This document shows positions 11,094-23,432 of a stretch of 64,000 nt of DNA, in pieces. Both the position numbers and the translations under genes were made by a program. Positions within the stretch are counted from its first letter, which is position 1, and each line of letters begins with the position of its first letter. The DNA comes from Rhodocollybia butyracea. Taxonomy: Eukaryota; Basidiomycota; Agaricomycetes; Agaricales; Omphalotaceae. The notes under the pieces are model-generated. The model was not told where the DNA came from. It saw nothing but the letters and a program-made list of their open reading frames with translations, and did not search any database. The stretch is taken from assembly GCA_015501585.1 (NCBI GenBank), contig JADNRY010000008.1, positions 496,001 through 560,000 on the forward strand, in the 5' to 3' direction.

Positions 11094-11740
11094 ATGCTTC
11101 TTCTCCGACGTCGCGTACCGTTCACTTCCACAAGGACATTCTTTTCTTTTTCATTAGATGCAGAAAAAACTTACCACGAAAGCAAAATCATCCCGTGCGT
11201 CACAAGCTACACTATCGTGTTCCTACTACAAGTTACTTCCAGATACAACAAACAACAACTCTTCAAAGTCGTCGCAAATGTATCGTCTTATCAACAATTC
11301 GTGCCATTCTGCACCGAGTCGCGTATTCTAAACGTCAGCACCCCGTCTGCACAAGATATGACGATGATACCCTATACGATGGAAGCAAAGTTGACTGTCG
11401 GATTTCTTTCTTTCAACGAGAGCTACATTAGCAATGTCAAGTGTGTTCCATTCAGCTCAGTAGAGGTGCGAGTTCATCGCTTGTTTTCCAAGATAGTTGA
11501 CAGACTGATTTGCTGTAGGCCGTCGCGTCTTCGTCTACGCCCTTGTTCAAGAGCCTTTCTACAGTCTGGAGATTTGAAGACGACGAAAAGAATTCCAACA
11601 ATACACTAGTAACCTTGGATCTTTCGTATGCCTTTGCAAACCCAGTTCACGCAGCCGTGTCTTCGACATTTTTCGGACAAGTGTCGAAACAAATGGTTCA
11701 GGCATTCGAGGATAGATGTAAGAAAGTCTATAGACAATAG
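11094..11740 (+). CDS. COQ10: Coenzyme Q-binding protein COQ10 (START-like)
   Basis: Coq10 binds ubiquinone in the mitochondrial matrix and supports its use in respiration. Three exons (11094-11194, 11243-11465, 11519-11740) give 181 residues. The N-terminus MLLLRRRVPFTSTRTFF is a typical mitochondrial presequence. Family blocks are YNKQQLFKVVANVSSYQQFVPFC, the MEAKLTVGF strand, FNESYISNV and LDLSYAFANPVHAAVSSTFF, with the final helix VSKQMVQAFEDRCKKVY. Length and order fit the polyketide-cyclase/START fold. The stop codon lies 2 bp from the stop of the convergent gene, so the 3' untranslated parts must overlap. Confidence 0.93.
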
Positions 11741-11742
11741 AG

Positions 11743-12613
11743 TTATGCAAGTTTCCTCCCATAACGATACAACTGTAGTCTCTCGTCCATAATTTTGGCC
11801 CTTCGCTTCTGAGACCTCGACATGCCATGAAATCGCCCTGTCCTATTGTTCTCCGACTGGGCCACTATCATGGTCTCTGCTGTTGGGTCAGGCAAGTCTT
11901 TAGGCACATAATCTGGATTGAGCCGCCATCGCCATTGTTCGTTTTGGTGTCGCGGCCATTGGATCTCTGTCTTCACCGACATAGACTGCGCCTTGTCCTC
12001 CTTAAGTTTTACAATGTCTAACCCTGTCCCATCTGGAGGTCCCTTTTTGATATAGACCATATGTACTTGTTTAATATCCTCCATTTCCGGTAGTACAACG
12101 CTCTTCAGGTATCTGGGACAAAGAGCTATTGAGACGCACAACTTTTTTTTGAAACCTACAACAGACTTACTTCATGGATCTGATAGGATGTTTTGGTCTC
12201 GGAGGAGAAGGACGGCTCGGGTCTGAGGCAAAAAGTTCTGGTTTAGGAAGAAGATATTCTTTTTCTGTCGCGTCCGGCCATCGTTCAAGTATTTTTCTAT
12301 GGAGTTCCTGATGGCCGAGACCAATTAATGGATATGCCTCCAATACTTTTTGAACCATATCTCTAGCGGTTTCCGAGCTGAACCTGATGAACGCTTTGGC
12401 TCTGCTGGGGTGGACATTGGAGGGGAAATGCGGCGCGGCAACCATGATTATTGGATAGGCATGTTGATGGGGCCTGCGGGGAGGCGCGGGAGGGGGATTT
12501 GCGGGAGGACGAATCTCCCTGATAACATAGGATAATAAAGAGCGAGAAACCCGCATAATGGTTGGTGAGGATGCGACTATTAGCGCTGGTGATAAACGCC
12601 GTGTTTCGGTCAT
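11743..12613 (-). CDS. Uncharacterised protein, probably mitochondrial
   Basis: Two exons (12171-12613 and 11743-12112) with a 58-nt intron join in phase to 270 residues. A second ATG at 12554-12556 would start MRVSRSLLSYVIREIRPP, which looks like a mitochondrial targeting presequence, so it may be the true start. A proline-rich stretch (PPANPPPAPPRRP) follows. The middle reads HPSRAKAFIRFSSETARDM and LIGLGHQELHRKILERWPD, and the end is basic (GMSRSQKRRAKIMDERLQLYR). I do not recognise the family. Size, basic tail and presequence would suit a fungal mitochondrial ribosomal or assembly protein, but this is a guess. Confidence 0.6.
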
Positions 12614-13498
12614 GTGTGGCTAAAACGTAAGATTTTTGTCCTCAATGGAACTCGAATTTCTACCGAGGCGTCAAACGCATCCGATTAGTAAGTACTTTGT
12701 ATCAGTTGCACTAAACGACCATACTGAACAGTGCTGCAGTGAATGTGCTGCAATGTCGATGTCGTCAACCTGATATATCGAAGTTCGTATTTCAGTCTAT
12801 TTCAGTCGTGGACTGAGTTATTAGTCTAGTTGACGCCCAAGTTTGAATTCTGCATTTGAGGCAGGTACCATTTTCCTCCGTTTGTCAAGGATTTCTCTCA
12901 AAACTTTAGCTGACATTCCCCCAAGATTATGAAGGCGTGTATAGAAGTTATCATCGATTCTAGACATAATTTGCCCCCAAGGACATACGGGGAATACAAA
13001 ATTAACGCAAGAAAACTCTCCGTTTCCTCCCTTTTTCATTCATGGTAAAGTAGCTGACTTACACTTTGAGGAGGAGGGGTAACGGTCCCACTGAGGGGTA
13101 AAGCATCATACAATACTCTTTCCGGTATCAGAAGACCGTCACAATACTAAGCGCCCTGCATCTGCAGTGTCTTCCAAGTCCGGGCAGACCGAATAATGCC
13201 ATTGAAGCCGGATCTGGTTATACTTAATATGCTAGATATTCAGGTTAATATTCGAGCTCTTCTTAAATTGGGTTAACCAAACGACACGATATCGGTCTTT
13301 CGCATGGGAGCATGGACCTTAATGAGCAAATACTTGTATCTGACACTGACGTTGTCGTAGAGGTACTTCTCCGAGCCCTCTTATAATACATATTCCAGTA
13401 TTTAACCAAATTTACAGCCTTCAACTCGTACGCCATTGTGCGCATTCACTATCCTGTATATATCCTCTCTCCACTAATAAACCCCGCGACAACCGCAG
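12614..13498. other. Gap with no assured gene
   Basis: A short minus-strand frame (12821-13039, 72 codons, basic C-terminus) has no recognisable homology. The right half (13320-13498) is open in some plus-strand frames and might hold exons of the following regulator gene, but no zinc cluster could be read. Confidence 0.4.
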
Positions 13499-14939
13499 AG
13501 TAGATAATTTTCTTAATTTTGCTACCGAGTTTGGCTTCTTCCTCCATCTCCCTCGTTTCCGCCAATCCCTATCATTCCCCGAAGAGCATTCTAGCCGACT
13601 CTCTCCGGGTCTCCTCAACGTTGTCGAACTTTTAGGCCACCATCTTGACCCAAATCGCAACGACAAAGCTCGTCGTCGGCTGGAACAGAAATACCTGTCC
13701 CTCGCCCTCCTCCACATTCCCAAAATACTGACTTCGTCTCATGCGGATAGGGTGATTCATGCTATCCAAGCAGAGATTCTTCTCGGAATGTACTTCTACC
13801 ACGCCTCAAGTACCTTGACGGCCAAGTACCATCTCAACGCTGCTCTAGCGATGTCCTTCGCAACAGGAGCGCATAAGATCCAGGGGAACCTTCCACTCGA
13901 TTGGTCATTGCCTGGACTTTCTGAGACTGCTACCACAGAGCGGGAGCGTCGTATTACAGAGGGAGAGAAGATCAATGGCTTCTGGACTGCATTATCGCTG
14001 AACATATCTCTGGCAGTTGCCTTACATTCGCCACTAGATGAGCTTCAAATGCTTCAGAGTCAGAATGCTAACATTTATTCTCCATGGCCCATGGATATCG
14101 AGGAATATGCAACGGTATTGTATCCGCCATTTTTATCCACACCTTGGCAAAATGCGCTGACCAATCGATTATTAGAGGTATCTGCTACTTGAGACCAATT
14201 ATATCGCTACTATGGAGGCATTTTTAAAGCAGCCTTCGGTGGCAGGGAGGGATCCCTTTGCGATGTATGTGAAATCGTCGGTTCTTTTGGGAAGAGCTTA
14301 CATCTTAACACAATCTATGGATAGAGGTCTGTGGTCTTGATGTACCTGCGCTCAGGGGGCTCACGTATTTTAGAGAATGTAGTTTCAGAGAGGCAAACGA
14401 CTGAATTTGTCTTACTAGACAAGCTCATAGACACCTTCCATTCAACCCTCATTCCATTTGACCAAACCGACTCATCTTCCATGATCCTCACTACTGTTTT
14501 TGCCATACATATCATGACCAATGTGGTCATTATCCTATTATGGAGCCACTGTCCGTCCGATGAATATCGTCCGCACGCGATTCGAAAGCGTGTGTGGGCA
14601 GCGGATTCAGCTGCTCGGATTGTGATACAGTTCAAGGAAAAATGCGATGGTCTATTCGGGTTTATTCATCCCATCTTGATCCCTCTGTTACTGTTTATTT
14701 CGAGAGTCATCGTTGATGAAGTGGAAAGGCTCGCAGCTGCTGAGCGACAATCACCGACGGCGGGAGAAAAAGAGACAATGGAGAAAAGGAGGAAGCTGGA
14801 GAGGGGGCTGCATGGGATACTTGAGTTGATGAAGGCAAATGAGAGGCATGCTCCGTCCTCGTTAACTGGCAAGTCATTCAGCTCCGGCTCTTACTGGCCT
14901 CATTTTAAACGTTTAATCTCATTTAGCTCAAGAAATTAA
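13499..14939 (+). CDS. Fungal transcription-regulator middle domain (Zn2Cys6 family), N-terminus unclear
   Basis: The translated exons match the basidiomycete Zn2Cys6 regulator body: VDNFLNFATEFGFFLHLPRF, then HAIQAEILLGMYFYH, KYHLNAALAMSFATGAHKI, EGEKINGFWTALSLNIS, a PWPMDIEEY block, MYVKSSVLLGRAYIL, DKLIDTFHSTLIPF and a C-terminal FGFIHPILIPLLLFISRVIVDEV. Introns are inferred near 14115-14175 (otherwise a frame change is needed) and at about 14326-14372. Upstream, the frame stays open to about 13400 but no CX2CX6C cluster or start codon could be placed. The gene may therefore be truncated, or be one of the regulator-like proteins that lack a DNA-binding domain. Coordinates give the part with coding evidence. 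Confidence 0.6.
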
Positions 14940-15409
14940 GGCCCTTGTAACCATATATCGGTCTGGAGGATCATTACAGACCACCATGCAATGATGTCTC
15001 TTTGACTTTCGGCGTAAAGTACTGGTTGAGTATTGTCTACATGCAGTAATTTGCTATACTGGAGAAAGCCTTATTTCCATAATCACCAACTCTGAATTTG
15101 TGATTTCGTCTTGCTCATTCGCTGATCCTACCTGTGCAATCTAGAAAGATTCCTACTCTGAAAGCGCGCTTCAAACAGAGGGGTGGGAATAAATTTAGGA
15201 GGTCAGCTTTGACTGCTAAGATAGGGCTCATGGACGATCTGCTCACATCACGTGTGTGCAAAACAATTAATAGCGCCTTGCAAACTTTGTTTTTGCAAAA
15301 ACTGCCACCGCAGAGCTTTAGAGAGGACTTTTACCAACAAGTTGTTGCGAGCAGATTTCTGGAATTCGCATGTTTGAGACCGCTATTAATTTTTTGAGAT
15401 GGACATTGA

Positions 15410-15421
15410 CACGTGACGTGA
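15410..15421 (+). promoter_or_regulatory. CACGTGACGTGA element upstream of the FAR-17a-like gene
   Basis: This 12-mer is identical to the one before ORC4 (6937-6948), in the same orientation, here 105-116 bp before the ATG at 15526. It would fall inside the longer open frame starting at 15370, which favours the downstream ATG. Confidence 0.35.
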
Positions 15422-15525
15422 GCGGATCGTCCATGACCTACCTTACATATATTCACCGACACGACCACGTTTCTCTGAACGCCGTTTTTGCCATCAACAT
15501 CTACAACGTTACGATCTTCGGTTAT

Positions 15526-16606
15526 ATGCGCGCCATCGATGTTCATGACCTCTTGGGAGCTCCTCTGGCTTTCGACACGTCACGAAACTATGTGACTTCA
15601 CCATGGTTTTCGACCAAAACATTGGCTGCGATACGAGGAGCTATAGCGTTATACACATTTGTTACCCTATTGTTCATTTTAATATGGGAAGCCGTAGTTC
15701 TCAACGATGCCAGCAGGTACGTTCCCGACGTTATATTCTCCTTCGACTGACCTATATCCTCAATACAGCTATTTCTCATACTTTACTGAACTGACCTATA
15801 TCGGAATATGCTCGTACTACTGGGCCTCATTCACTCAAACGTTTGCCTACGCTCGACAATTGCAACACTCCTCAGATAAACTACCAGAATACCCCCTCCA
15901 GAAATGGCCTAGGATCCTGCAGCTGTTACATGTCATGCTGCAAACAACTATCATTACTTTCCGTGCGTATTCAGTTCGAACTTACGCTGTTATAACTGAC
16001 GTCGCACGATGATAGCTATCCTCGTCACCATTGTCTACTGGGCTCTCTTAGCATCTTCGTCGGTCTTTGATACCCCCTTTTCTGGTACTTTTCTTTTATA
16101 TAATCAGCGCGTAAAGCAAAGGTTGACTTCTTTCCCTCTTCACACATTGCTTATTTAGCCTGGTCAAACCTCTCCCTTCATGTTTTCAACACTATATGGT
16201 CCCTTTTTGAAATGTTTGGAACCAATTCTCCTCCACCTCGGTGGTGGATGCTTCCATTCATGATCATAATCCTGGCACTGTACCTTGGTGTGGCATATAT
16301 CACCTTTGATACCCAAGGATTTTATCGTACGTCCTATCTTCTTTCAAATTCCAGCTCCTTGACCGTGGTTGCCGATCATGAACAGCCTACCCATTCCTCG
16401 ACCCAACAACACAGCATACATTCCTCGCAGCGTACATCGTAGGCATCGCCCTTGCCGCCTGTATAGTTTTCTCTCTCGCCAAGACTATGATGTGGACGCG
16501 AATGAAATTTGCCAGTGGAAATAAGCAAGTTACCGTTCCGAAACTCACCCAAGAGGAGAACGTGGAGATTAGTCGGATGGAGGAGGAGGGCGAGAGATTA
16601 GTTTAA
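15526..16606 (+). CDS. FAR-17a/AIG1-like multi-pass membrane protein
   Basis: Members of this family are integral membrane proteins; animal relatives (AIG1, ADTRP) hydrolyse fatty-acid esters of hydroxy fatty acids, while the fungal role is unknown. Five exons join in phase, from MRAIDVHDLLGAPLAFDTSR to MEEEGERLV. Family blocks are the TSPW segment, a first membrane helix (AIALYTFVTLLFILIW), SYFSYFTELTYIGICSYYW, LVTIVYWALLASSSVF, SNLSLHVFNTIWSLFEMF, the helix MLPFMIIILALYLGVAYI, TQGFYPYPFLDP and a last helix (IVGIALAACIVFSLA). About six membrane spans are visible. An ATG at 15370 is in frame, but the protein body and the promoter element favour 15526. Confidence 0.8.
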
Positions 16607-16910
16607 GCGTTGGACAACTGATTATAATTTATTAAATCAGGAGGTGATTGTTCTCTCTTAGACTCTCCCTGTTCTTCGGGCATTGGGTGCACAGGGGCTG
16701 ATCGTTGAATTCTATATAGGTACTACGGATCCCCGTGAACTACTTGTTACCCGGTGCAAACTTCAAGTTGATAATCTGAACTGTTTTCTGGCTATTCTTC
16801 GTCAAATCTTCAAATCGAGAGATCAAGAAACCTCTTAAGACTGAGGGGTACCCGGAACAATTTCGAGTATTTCGGTTCGACAGAGGCCGGGGGTAAGTAC
16901 TTGGAACTTT

Positions 16911-18205
16911 TTACTTTTCGATGACAACCTCTTCAAGATTTAACCCGACTAGTTTACCAGTCGTAGCAAGGCCTGTAAGATAAACGTAAGTTACAGTTGA
17001 ATCAAGCAGTCGTCGATTTACCTGCATCATCGGGCACTATCGAGACGGTTTGGCCTTGTTTGATGTTCAACCTCGATGCTTCAGTAACATCGAACCCTAC
17101 AACCTCGTATGGCTCATGCGGAGAGTTGGATATGACATCAGCAGCGTCAACTGCAGACAAAGGCGTAGGCGGAAGAAGATCTTTCTGTGTAGTTTGTAGA
17201 AACTTTCGCATGCGATCCAGCCACTTCATACATGCTGTTGAAAGAACGTGAAAGAGAAAAGAATGTAAACACCAACTTTCAACGCAAATGGGAACTTGTT
17301 TTCGTCAAAGAGGGACGTTGTATTTCTGAAACCGCGGACCCAGTTGTAGACGAATTCGACGCCAACGTCTGCAAGGCTTGGTAGCTCGGTATCGAACAAC
17401 CACTCACGACCATCTTGCAGCTGCTCGTTGATGAGAGCCTAAGAAAGGGTAAAGTCAGTGCCATCCGAATTGTAGGTTGTGGTATCGGACGCATACCAAA
17501 TGAGCGGTCAAGACACTCATCGCCTTAGGCTGCGTCTTGAGCATAGCTTGAACGTTGATATTCGGTGCGATCTAGGGGACGTCGGTCATTGAAGTAGTTC
17601 CTGTTGTACCTGTATAGCATACCATTCGGCGATCCTCCACGAAGGACTCTGGAAAGCGACCCCACGGAAGTAAAAGCTGTGCCCAACGAAACAACACTGT
17701 ATCAGAGTAATGTTTTGTAAAGGCCTTTAGAAGACCAGTGTCCGGTGAACCTCCATGCTTCTTTGGTGGAAAAATGGTCCCAAATCCAAGCGAAGTGGGG
17801 AAACGTCTCTCGAGTGTTGTAGCAATAAGACTGAGAAATGAACATGGTCAAATTCTAGTTCATTACGTTCATGTTTGATGGATTTGACCTTGTATCGCAG
17901 TAGATGTCATTGCCTATCGCCAATATGGGAATGCGGCGGTAAGTAACACCCAACATATCTGTTATTTCGGGGCGAGGAAGAACATTCGCTACCTATAGAA
18001 CAGTTATTTATATATGGCAAACCCGACAGAGTTTTGACCTACGGCCACCGTTGAATGAGGAATTTTCTTGAGCTTGAGTAAGTTGTCAATCTTTACAGAA
18101 AACGGAGAACCATTATAGCTGTTAACACATGAGCTGATTGTCAGTGCAATGGGCTCGAGATTTTAGATACCGGTATAAAACGACTTTGGGCAAGGTGGGC
18201 GACAT
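16911..18205 (-). CDS. Glutathione S-transferase-like protein with C-terminal extension
   Basis: The N-terminal ~80 residues form a thioredoxin-like GST domain: VVLYRYNGSPFSVKIDNLL, then RRIPILAIGNDIYCDTSLI and LERRFPTSLGFG. A helical C-terminal half follows (LLKAFTKHYSDTVLFRWA, EWLFDTELPSLADVGVEFVYNW) and a final β-rich tail (VVGFDVTEASRLNIKQGQT, ending LEEVVIEK). This arrangement is a known basidiomycete GST-like family whose members have the tail. About eight exons with 42-58-nt introns join in phase; the stop is at 16911-16913. The usual catalytic Tyr or Cys is not evident; the Ser in NGSPFS may be the active residue. Substrate unknown. Confidence 0.75.
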
Positions 18206-18594
18206 GAAGACAGGTGCAAATGAATGGACATGTGAAAGCTCCAGATGAGATTGTATCCGTTATACCGGTAGTTTGCTCAACGTGGATATGGGCGTAGATT
18301 GTTGATTCGGGACCGCGATCGTTGACTGTGCTCGTTTATCGGGTGCCATCGGGTGCTACGGCAATAAAACTATACTGCTGAACAGTGAACGCGATGCTAA
18401 AGTGTTGTAACATGAATTGGCATGCAGTGTAAGTTTATTCAAACGTGCCGTGTATGTAAGCCGGCGCTGAGGCAGTGGCCTCGTTGCCTTGCCTCAAATA
18501 ACTCAAAATATATCCGCTTGTTTTACTTTCTCTCCGTCTTTCGCCTCGCCTGTGGCCACTTTCTTTACGCTTTTATCTGTAAACGGCTTTCGCG

Positions 18595-21500
18595 ATGGCC
18601 AACCGACCGCCTCTTGGTTCTGTTTCCTCTCACAATAGTGATAACACCGCATATGGCGCTGGAGACCCATTTTCTGACCAGCCCCAGGCTCGGCTTCGTC
18701 CTCACTTCGTGGACGCTGAACGTCCATACAGGTCAAATAATCCCCAAGCTTTGGAAAGCACTGCCTCTATTTCTCAGGAATTTGGTGTTCTTGGTGACGA
18801 AGAAGATTATTACGAAAAGCAGCCGTTGACTGCTGGACCGACCTATCCCGCTGGCTTTTATCCACCGTATGTTATTGGTCTCTTGGCTGGGCTTTGCATT
18901 TAAAAATGTTCTTTTAGGTCTTCTGATCCCAATGCTTACGGAGACCCTTACTCTCGACCCATTTCCGTCGCGTCTTCGTCAACAAACGGTGTAGACAGTG
19001 CATGGCGACGACGACAGACCATCAAACGTGGTGTTACACGCAAGGTCAAACTTACCAAGGGAAACTTCATCACGGAGTATGCTGTCCCTACTCCAGTTCA
19101 TAGCGCCATCGAGGCCCAGTACGCTGCCACCAGCACTACTGAATTTTCGTGAGTTTATAGCGTTTTCAATAGGCAACTAATCTTGACAATCTTATTAGGC
19201 ACATGAGGTACACAGCCGCCACTTGCGACCCCGACGAGTTCAGCGAAGCTAACGGTTACTCTCTCCGAACAAAAAATTATGGTCGGGAAACTGAACTCTT
19301 AATTGCTGTCACGTCGTATAACGAAGACAAAACACTTTACGCCCGTACTTTGCACGGTGTCATGTTGAATATCCGTGATATCTGCAAAACGAAACAATCC
19401 AAGTACTGGCGTCGTCAAGCCGAGGAAGGCATGCCTGCGTGGCAAAAGATTACTGTCGCTCTAATTGTTGATGGTCTCGAGCCTATGGACAAGAGTGTGT
19501 TGGATCTCCTTGCCACTGTCGGCGTCTACCAGGATGGTGTCATGAAAAAGCAGGTTGATGGCAAGGACACTGTCGCTCACATTTTCGAGGTATGTTTATG
19601 CCGTATAAGTTCATGATATATCCTTCATCCGTCTACTCTAGTACACTACTCAACTTTCCGTTGACGCTTCGCCGCAACTGGTCCTACCCCAAGCCAATGA
19701 TCCTACCAACTTGGTACCCGTACAAATTATCTTCGTTCTCAAGGCAAAAAATCAGAAGAAAATCAACTCTCACCGATGGTTGTTCAATGCCATCGGGAAG
19801 ATGTTGAACGTATGTCCTCGCAGTGTCCGAGATCCATATGTTGCTTACATATTCTTTTAGCCCGAAATCTGTGTTCTTCTCGATGCAGGAACTAAGCCTG
19901 GGCACAAGTCCATCTACTATCTATGGGAGGCATTCTATAACGACCCTCACCTTGGAGGATGCTGTGGTAAGAGCCGTTGTTATGTTGTTGACTGTTCGTC
20001 TCAATTGCCCTATCAACAGGTGAAATTCACGCCATGATCAAAGGCGGTCGGAAATTGTTGAATCCATTGGTGGCCGCTCAAAATTTTGAGTATAAAATGT
20101 CAAACATCCTTGGTGCGTATAATAAATCGTTTTATTTCAGCGCACTCTAAACTACATCTAGATAAACCTCTTGAAAGTAGTTTCGGATACGTTTCCGTGC
20201 TTCCCGGTGCTTTCTCTGCGTACCGTTATCGTGCCATTCAAGGACGACCTCTCGAACAGTATTTCCATGGTGATCATTCTTTGGCAGATCGGTTGGGCTC
20301 CAAAGGTATTTATGGAATGAACATTTTTACGAAAAACATGTTTTTGGCGGAGGATCGTATCTTATGTTTCGAACTGGTCGCAAAGAAAGGCGATAGATGG
20401 GTGCTGTCATATGTCAAGCCCAGTAAAGCTGAGACGGATGTACCGGAATCTGCTGTCGAGTTAATTGGTCAACGTCGTCGTTGGTTGAACGGTTCATTTG
20501 CTGCTTCAGTTGTAAGTATCTCTTCTGCTCTTCTGAATCGAGTTAATCGCGTGCTTTAGTATGCTCTGGTCAACTTTTTCCGGTTCTATCAATCTGGTCA
20601 TGGAATTATTCGCATGTTCTTTTTCCACATACAGGCTCTTGTGAGTACACACTAGAGAGATATATTGGTCCATATTGCTAAACTTCACCTCAGTACAACA
20701 TCTTCTCCCTCGTCTTCTCTTGGTTCGCCCTTGCTAACATTTGGCTAACCTTCAGTATCATCATCGACTTGCTCCCGGGGCTTGATCCAGCCATCCTAGT
20801 CTTCGGCACCGCGGAAGTAACACATTGGGTCAACCAGGGGTTCAAATGGGTTTATCTAGCTTTCTTGGCACTGCAGTTCATTCTAGCGCTTGGTAACAGG
20901 CCGAAAGGTGAACGGATGGCTTATACTATCACACTTTGGTAATTATCTACGTGGCCGTCGATGTATGTTTTTTCTTATGTTGTCGAATAGGGTGTACGCC
21001 TTCCTTGCTGTGTATCTTCTGATATGCTCGTTCTGGTTGACGATCAGGGCTTTCGAGGTACGTATTTGCCTGCCCTATTTTCGAGAAGCTTGCTGATTTC
21101 CTTCACCTCAGGGCCTTCCAAAGTTGATTGCTAACGACAATGGCCAGGTGGCTACCCTCTTCGAAGGACCCATCGGTGCCCTCATAGCCGCGATGGCTTC
21201 TACATTTGGAATTTACCTCTTCTCGTCGTTCCTCTACGTAAGTCTTTTTCTTCCAAATTGAAGACGTTCCTGGTAAAGTGAACCTTTCATAGCGTGATCC
21301 TTGGCATATGTTCTCTTCCTTCCCTCAATACCTCTTGCTTGCTCCAAGTTTCACCAACGTGCTCAACGTGTATGCATTCTGTAATTTGCACGATGTAAGG
21401 ACTAGCAAATGTCCATTATTATCATGACTGACATGGTTTCGTTTCCAAGGTGTCTTGGGGTACCAAAGGAAGTGACAAAGCTGAAGCACTACCCTCGATT

Positions 21501-21962
21501 TCATCATCCAAACACAAAGATGTTGACGCTCCTGTTGTCGAGGATACAACAAGGGTCCAAGAAGATGTTGATGCTGCGTTCAAGGAAACCGTCACCCGTG
21601 CCATCACCAAGGTTGAGGTCAAGGAAGTTCCTGAAAAGCCAACAATGGATGATGAAAATAAGACCTTCCGTACTCGCCTAGTTGCCTTTTGGATGTTGTC
21701 GAATGCCGCTTTGGCAATTGCCATTGAAAATCTCAATGGTCTCATTGACGCGAACAGCAGCGTTGCAGCTGAAGACGCAACACTGCAAAAGAGGCAAAAC
21801 TTCTATTTCGAGGTTATCCTTTACTCAACATTTGGTCTTTCTTTTGTAAGATTCTGCGGGGTACGTTTTATTGCTTTTCAGGCGTAACAAGACTAACAGT
21901 GATTACAGTGTCTTTACTACTTTTTCAAGAGGAACTTGTTTAGATGGTGCCGCAGGAACTAA
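18595..21962 (+). CDS. CHS: Chitin synthase, division 1 (class I-III)
   Basis: A GT2 membrane enzyme polymerising GlcNAc from UDP-GlcNAc at the plasma membrane. The first ~150 residues are hydrophilic ([15 protein letters not shown]). The chitin_synth_1N block [19 protein letters not shown] leads into the catalytic part: [57 protein letters not shown], the EDR acceptor motif and [13 protein letters not shown] with the processive QRRRW. At least six membrane helices follow ([18 protein letters not shown] onward), then an acidic cytosolic loop rich in Glu/Lys, a last helix and a basic tail ([12 protein letters not shown]). About fourteen short introns; the last is just before CLYYFF. The YTTQLSVD segment suits class III, but I cannot fix the class. 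Confidence 0.95.
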
Positions 21963-22239
21963 TTGTTTTCTCTTCTTGTGTAGCGGTCATCTCATATGGA
22001 CATCTACCCTAGTTATTATTCAGGACATGCATTCTACATCCTACTATTCCCTTTCGTTACGAACCTTCGTCGTTTTGCGTTTACTAAAGAAGTAATCTAC
22101 AATGCGGTCGTTAAATACGTTTAGTTTTTGTTATGTTGTTTTGTATCCACAAAACGATATCTATTATATATATAATCTGGCTCTCAGATGGGAGCTAATA
22201 TACCAGACAAATTGTACAAAGTAAATTTGTTGACGAAAA

Positions 22240-23158
22240 TCAGGAATACATTGCATTGTAGTCCCCTCGGTAGTCATCATTCTCATTATTATGTGTAGCG
22301 CTTCTTTGTCCTATTCCAAAAAGAAACGAAGGAAAGCTTGCGGCGAATGGAATTTCCTCTCCATCTAAGCCCTCTGCTCCTTCCCGTCCTTGACCCAAGC
22401 CTCCAAGTTGAATGCCCACACCTTGTAGGCGCTGTAGAATGTCTTGTAGCTGTGCAGGACCGTAAGCATCTTCTGCCGGGGACGAAGTATCTGTTGAATT
22501 CTCTTCGGCCTGGGTGCGCTCCAGCAACGGACGACGGCATGTCGGACAAGAATCATGCTGTAGATAGTTGTTGTAAGAACACTACAATATGGTATTGCCT
22601 TGACGTGCACTTACTCCATCTGTAACCCAACGGGATATACTGCTGAAGCGTTAGCAGGTGTATATCATAGTTTCATGTAACAACTGACTCTCGTCGACAG
22701 AAGAGATGACTGCATTGGTGAGGCTCGGCAAGTCTAGTGACACCTAATTCCTCAATAGGATGTGCAGGCGAATCCATTGCGATCGCGGTCTCTTCTTCTG
22801 ACAGCAGAGCCAGGAGTGGTACAAAACAGATTGGGCAGACTGATTCTGAACAAAAGGACATTGAGTTTGAGCAAGTACCACTAACAACAGTACATATACT
22901 GTACCTTTATGCCCCAATGTGATTACTTGTTGCTCGGTAAGTCTTGGAAATTTACCGATTATTTGGTTCATCTCCCTGTCGGAACCAGAACTCTGTCATG
23001 CCTGTACATAACGATCTCGCTTGAAGACCAACCTACTTGCTTGATAGCTGACCGACAGCGTCACCAGAAAGAAACTCAAAAACCATTTCTCTAACACTAT
23101 CTTCATCGAGACCTGGACGAATGTTTGGACTTCCAAGGAAATTGGGAAGAGTAGTCAT
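22240..23158 (-). CDS. RING-finger protein, probable E3 ubiquitin ligase
   Basis: Exons join from MTTLPNFLGSPNIRPGLDED to a TGA at 22240-22242. After a helical N-terminus (REMNQIIGKFPRLTEQQV) the RING reads SVCPICFVPLLALL, a spacer, HQCSHLFCRR, then WVTDGHDSCPTCRRPL, giving C-X2-C, C-X-H-X2-C and C-X2-C pairs. The spacer between the first and second pair is long, about 30 residues. The tail is Gly/Gln/Glu-rich and unstructured. A similar plan (N-terminal helix, RING, acidic tail) is seen in the gene at 37825-38608. Upstream lie two CGCGTCAC copies (23209-23231), a possible regulatory repeat. Confidence 0.8.
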
Positions 23159-23432
23159 CTAGAGGCTTAGTTGTCGAGGAAAGGAAGTGAGAGTAACACC
23201 GCCCCAAGCGCGTCACCAGGCGACGCGTCACTAATCCTTGGCTGATTGGGCAAGTCATGAAAGTTCGTTAGATGATTACATACTACAAACACAATTTACA
23301 TATAGAGGATCAAGGAGAGTCGAAGAGGTACAAGCTTCAAAAGATCGTTGGAGATTCCAGAGGAAGAAAGAAAATAATCAGGAGCCCGCCTTGACAATGA
23401 GTACAGTGAAAACAGCATGTAGTGCACGTGGT

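Noticed and set aside
15370..15525. Upstream in-frame ATG for the FAR-17a-like gene
   Set aside because: The extra 52 residues do not look like the family N-terminus and overlap the shared promoter element.
16997..17251. Plus-strand frame of 84 codons inside the GST-like gene
   Set aside because: It is antisense to exons with clear GST-family motifs and has no motif of its own.
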